From NCBI GenBank assembly GCA_014860005.1, contig JACZKP010000110.1:1-64000 (forward strand): 64,000 nucleotides of DNA, given 5' to 3'. Positions 62,848 through 64,000 of this stretch are shown here, piece after piece (the first letter of the stretch is position 1; each line of letters opens with the position of its first letter). This stretch comes from Verrucomicrobiota bacterium (lineage in GTDB: Bacteria > Verrucomicrobiota > Verrucomicrobiae > Limisphaerales > UBA11358). The notes under the pieces are model-generated. The model was not told the origin of the DNA, made no database searches, and saw nothing but the letters and a program-made list of their open reading frames with translations. Position numbers and translations under genes: made by a program.

Positions 62848-63995
62848 GTTGTCTCCAGATATTTGCGAACGGCACGCGCGATCACCATTTCTTCATCAGT
62901 GCGGATGACGCGCACGGCGACCCGGCTTGTGGTTTTGGAAATCACGTCGGCGTTGCCCGTGTTCTGTTGCTCATCGAGTTTGATCCCTATAAACCCAAGC
63001 CCGTCGCAGATGCGGCTGCGAGTCACCGGCTGGTTCTCGCCGATGCCGCCGGTGAAAACGAGTGTGTCGAGGCCACCCAGCGCGGCGGCGTATGCCCCGA
63101 TCCATTTCTTTGCCTGATAACAAAACAGCGCGACGGCTTCGGCGGCGCGAACGTCCGTGTGTTCATGCTCGAGCAAGTCCCGCATGTCCGAACTGGTTTC
63201 CGACACGCCCAACAATCCGGATTCGTGATTGACCATGTGGGTGAACTGCGCGGGCGTCATCTGTTCGCTGCGCGCCAGGAACGCAATCAAGCCGGGATCA
63301 ATGTCGCCGGACCGTCGGCCCATTATCAACCCGGCCGCGGGCGTGAACGCCATGCTCGTGTCCACCGGTTGGCCGTCCCGCACCGCCGCCATGCTCGCGC
63401 CGTTGCCGAGATGCGCGAGGATGACGCGTCCGTTCATGCCCGGCTGGGACATCAGATATTCGTAGGACAAGCCGTGGAAGCCGTAGCGTTGAACGCCTTG
63501 CGCTTCGTACCGGCGCGGAATCGGCAGCAGTTTCGCCACGCGCGGCATGGCGCTGTGAAACGCCGTGTCGAAACAGGCGATCTGCGGCAGATGCGTAAGC
63601 TTCGCCGCGACGGCTTCCATGAGCGCGATTGCGGCGGGGAGGTGCTCCGGGTCAAACGCGCTGATGCGCCGCAGTTCCGCCAACATCGCGCGATCCACGC
63701 GTTGCGGATGCCGGTAATTCGCTCCTCCATGCACTGCGCGATGACCCACGGCTCGCAAACCCGCCAGTCCGGTAGTTCCTGCAAGGCGTTTCAGCAGATG
63801 CTCCAAGGCGCTCACGTGATCGGCCACCGGCATCTCCGTCCGCTCCGGTTGCTGGCTGGCAGCGGTTTTCAGGATCAACGACGCTTTGGACGATCCGATC
63901 CGGTCGAATTTTCCGGAGACGATTCGATTGGGCGACGCGTTCCCGTCGAACACAGCGAACCGGAGGCTGGAAGAACCGGCATTGAGAACGAGCAC
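62844..63995 (-). CDS. ackA: Acetate kinase
   Basis: Converts acetyl-phosphate plus ADP to acetate plus ATP. It has [36 protein letters not shown], the catalytic region [13 protein letters not shown] and [36 protein letters not shown], and [20 protein letters not shown]. The visible frame starts with a GTG at 63995, five bases from the window edge. The family normally starts M-x-(V/I)LVLNAGSSS, so the true start may lie just outside the window. First gene in view of the phosphoketolase operon. Confidence 0.93.
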   Translation of the reverse strand: MLVLNAGSSSLRFAVFDGNASPNRIVSGKFDRIGSSKASLILKTAASQQPERTEMPVADHVSALEHLLKRLAGTTGLAGLRAVGHRAVHGGANYRHPQRVDRAMLAELRRISAFDPEHLPAAIALMEAVAAKLTHLPQIACFDTAFHSAMPRVAKLLPIPRRYEAQGVQRYGFHGLSYEYLMSQPGMNGRVILAHLGNGASMAAVRDGQPVDTSMAFTPAAGLIMGRRSGDIDPGLIAFLARSEQMTPAQFTHMVNHESGLLGVSETSSDMRDLLEHEHTDVRAAEAVALFCYQAKKWIGAYAAALGGLDTLVFTGGIGENQPVTRSRICDGLGFIGIKLDEQQNTGNADVISKTTSRVAVRVIRTDEEMVIARAVRKYLETT

Positions 63996-64000
63996 CAGCT

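Overview
The window looks like a chromosome segment from a member of Verrucomicrobiota, most likely of the Pedosphaera/Limisphaera type. This is inferred from gene content, not from a phylogenetic marker. The pointers are a large secreted LamG/Ig-like/cohesin protein, archaeal-type phosphoglycerate mutase, a VTC/DUF4956/HlyD cluster, a tiny lysine-rich peptide gene, and short dispersed hairpin-rich intergenic repeats. Most genes are GC-rich and tightly packed, with many 4-bp ATGA overlaps.

Left part (0-25 kb). A truncated membrane protein gene is followed on the minus strand by speA. Next comes a minus-strand cassette: a PD-(D/E)XK-like protein, a HEPN-like protein and the RNA ligase RtcB. 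Beside it lie relics of an HNH endonuclease and a GNAT acetyltransferase. The plus strand then carries hpt, moaD, moaE, an LPS-kinase-like gene, a GT4 glycosyltransferase, apgM, a 16-residue lysine-rich peptide gene with its own terminator, a DnaQ-like exonuclease and a nucleoside phosphorylase-like gene. On the minus strand, a membrane histidine kinase, an NtrC-type regulator, a His/Arg-rich membrane protein and an HpnD-like squalene/phytoene synthase form one overlapping operon. After these come coaC, gmk, yicC, the HlyD/DUF4956/VTC cluster and a BASS transporter.

Middle (24-43 kb). SCO1 and DUF420 genes (copper and oxidase assembly) precede a roughly 1,400-residue LamG/Ig/cohesin/dockerin-like secreted protein and an EgtD-like methyltransferase. 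The minus strand has a divergent DHPS-like gene, argJ, argC, and rpsI/rplM with promoter and terminator. Just upstream of the rplM promoter sits a complete-looking insertion sequence with matching ends and an 11-bp direct repeat. It carries a DUF4338 (DruA-like) gene overlapping an ISKra4-type transposase, and it abuts a truncated IS4-type transposase. Then come two repeat-rich intergenic stretches around a VapBC-type pair, followed by rluD, lspA and ndh.

Scar zone (43.0-43.8 kb). A 3' fragment of a tRNA-Gly and a chimeric pseudogene (start of a CBM48 gene joined to the tail of a lysyl-tRNA synthetase) indicate past integration or deletion.

Right part (43.8-64 kb), almost all minus strand. 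This is a stress and energy region: Rnk-like, CPA2 antiporter, tandem USP, Na/Pi symporter and MgtE. A six-gene electrophile/quinone operon (pirin, WrbA, glutathionyl-hydroquinone reductase, DoxX, VOC, YkgB) is divergent from a LysR gene. YceI follows, then a fermentative operon (acetate kinase, phosphoketolase, pyruvate kinase, histidine phosphatase, small membrane protein) reading in from the right edge.
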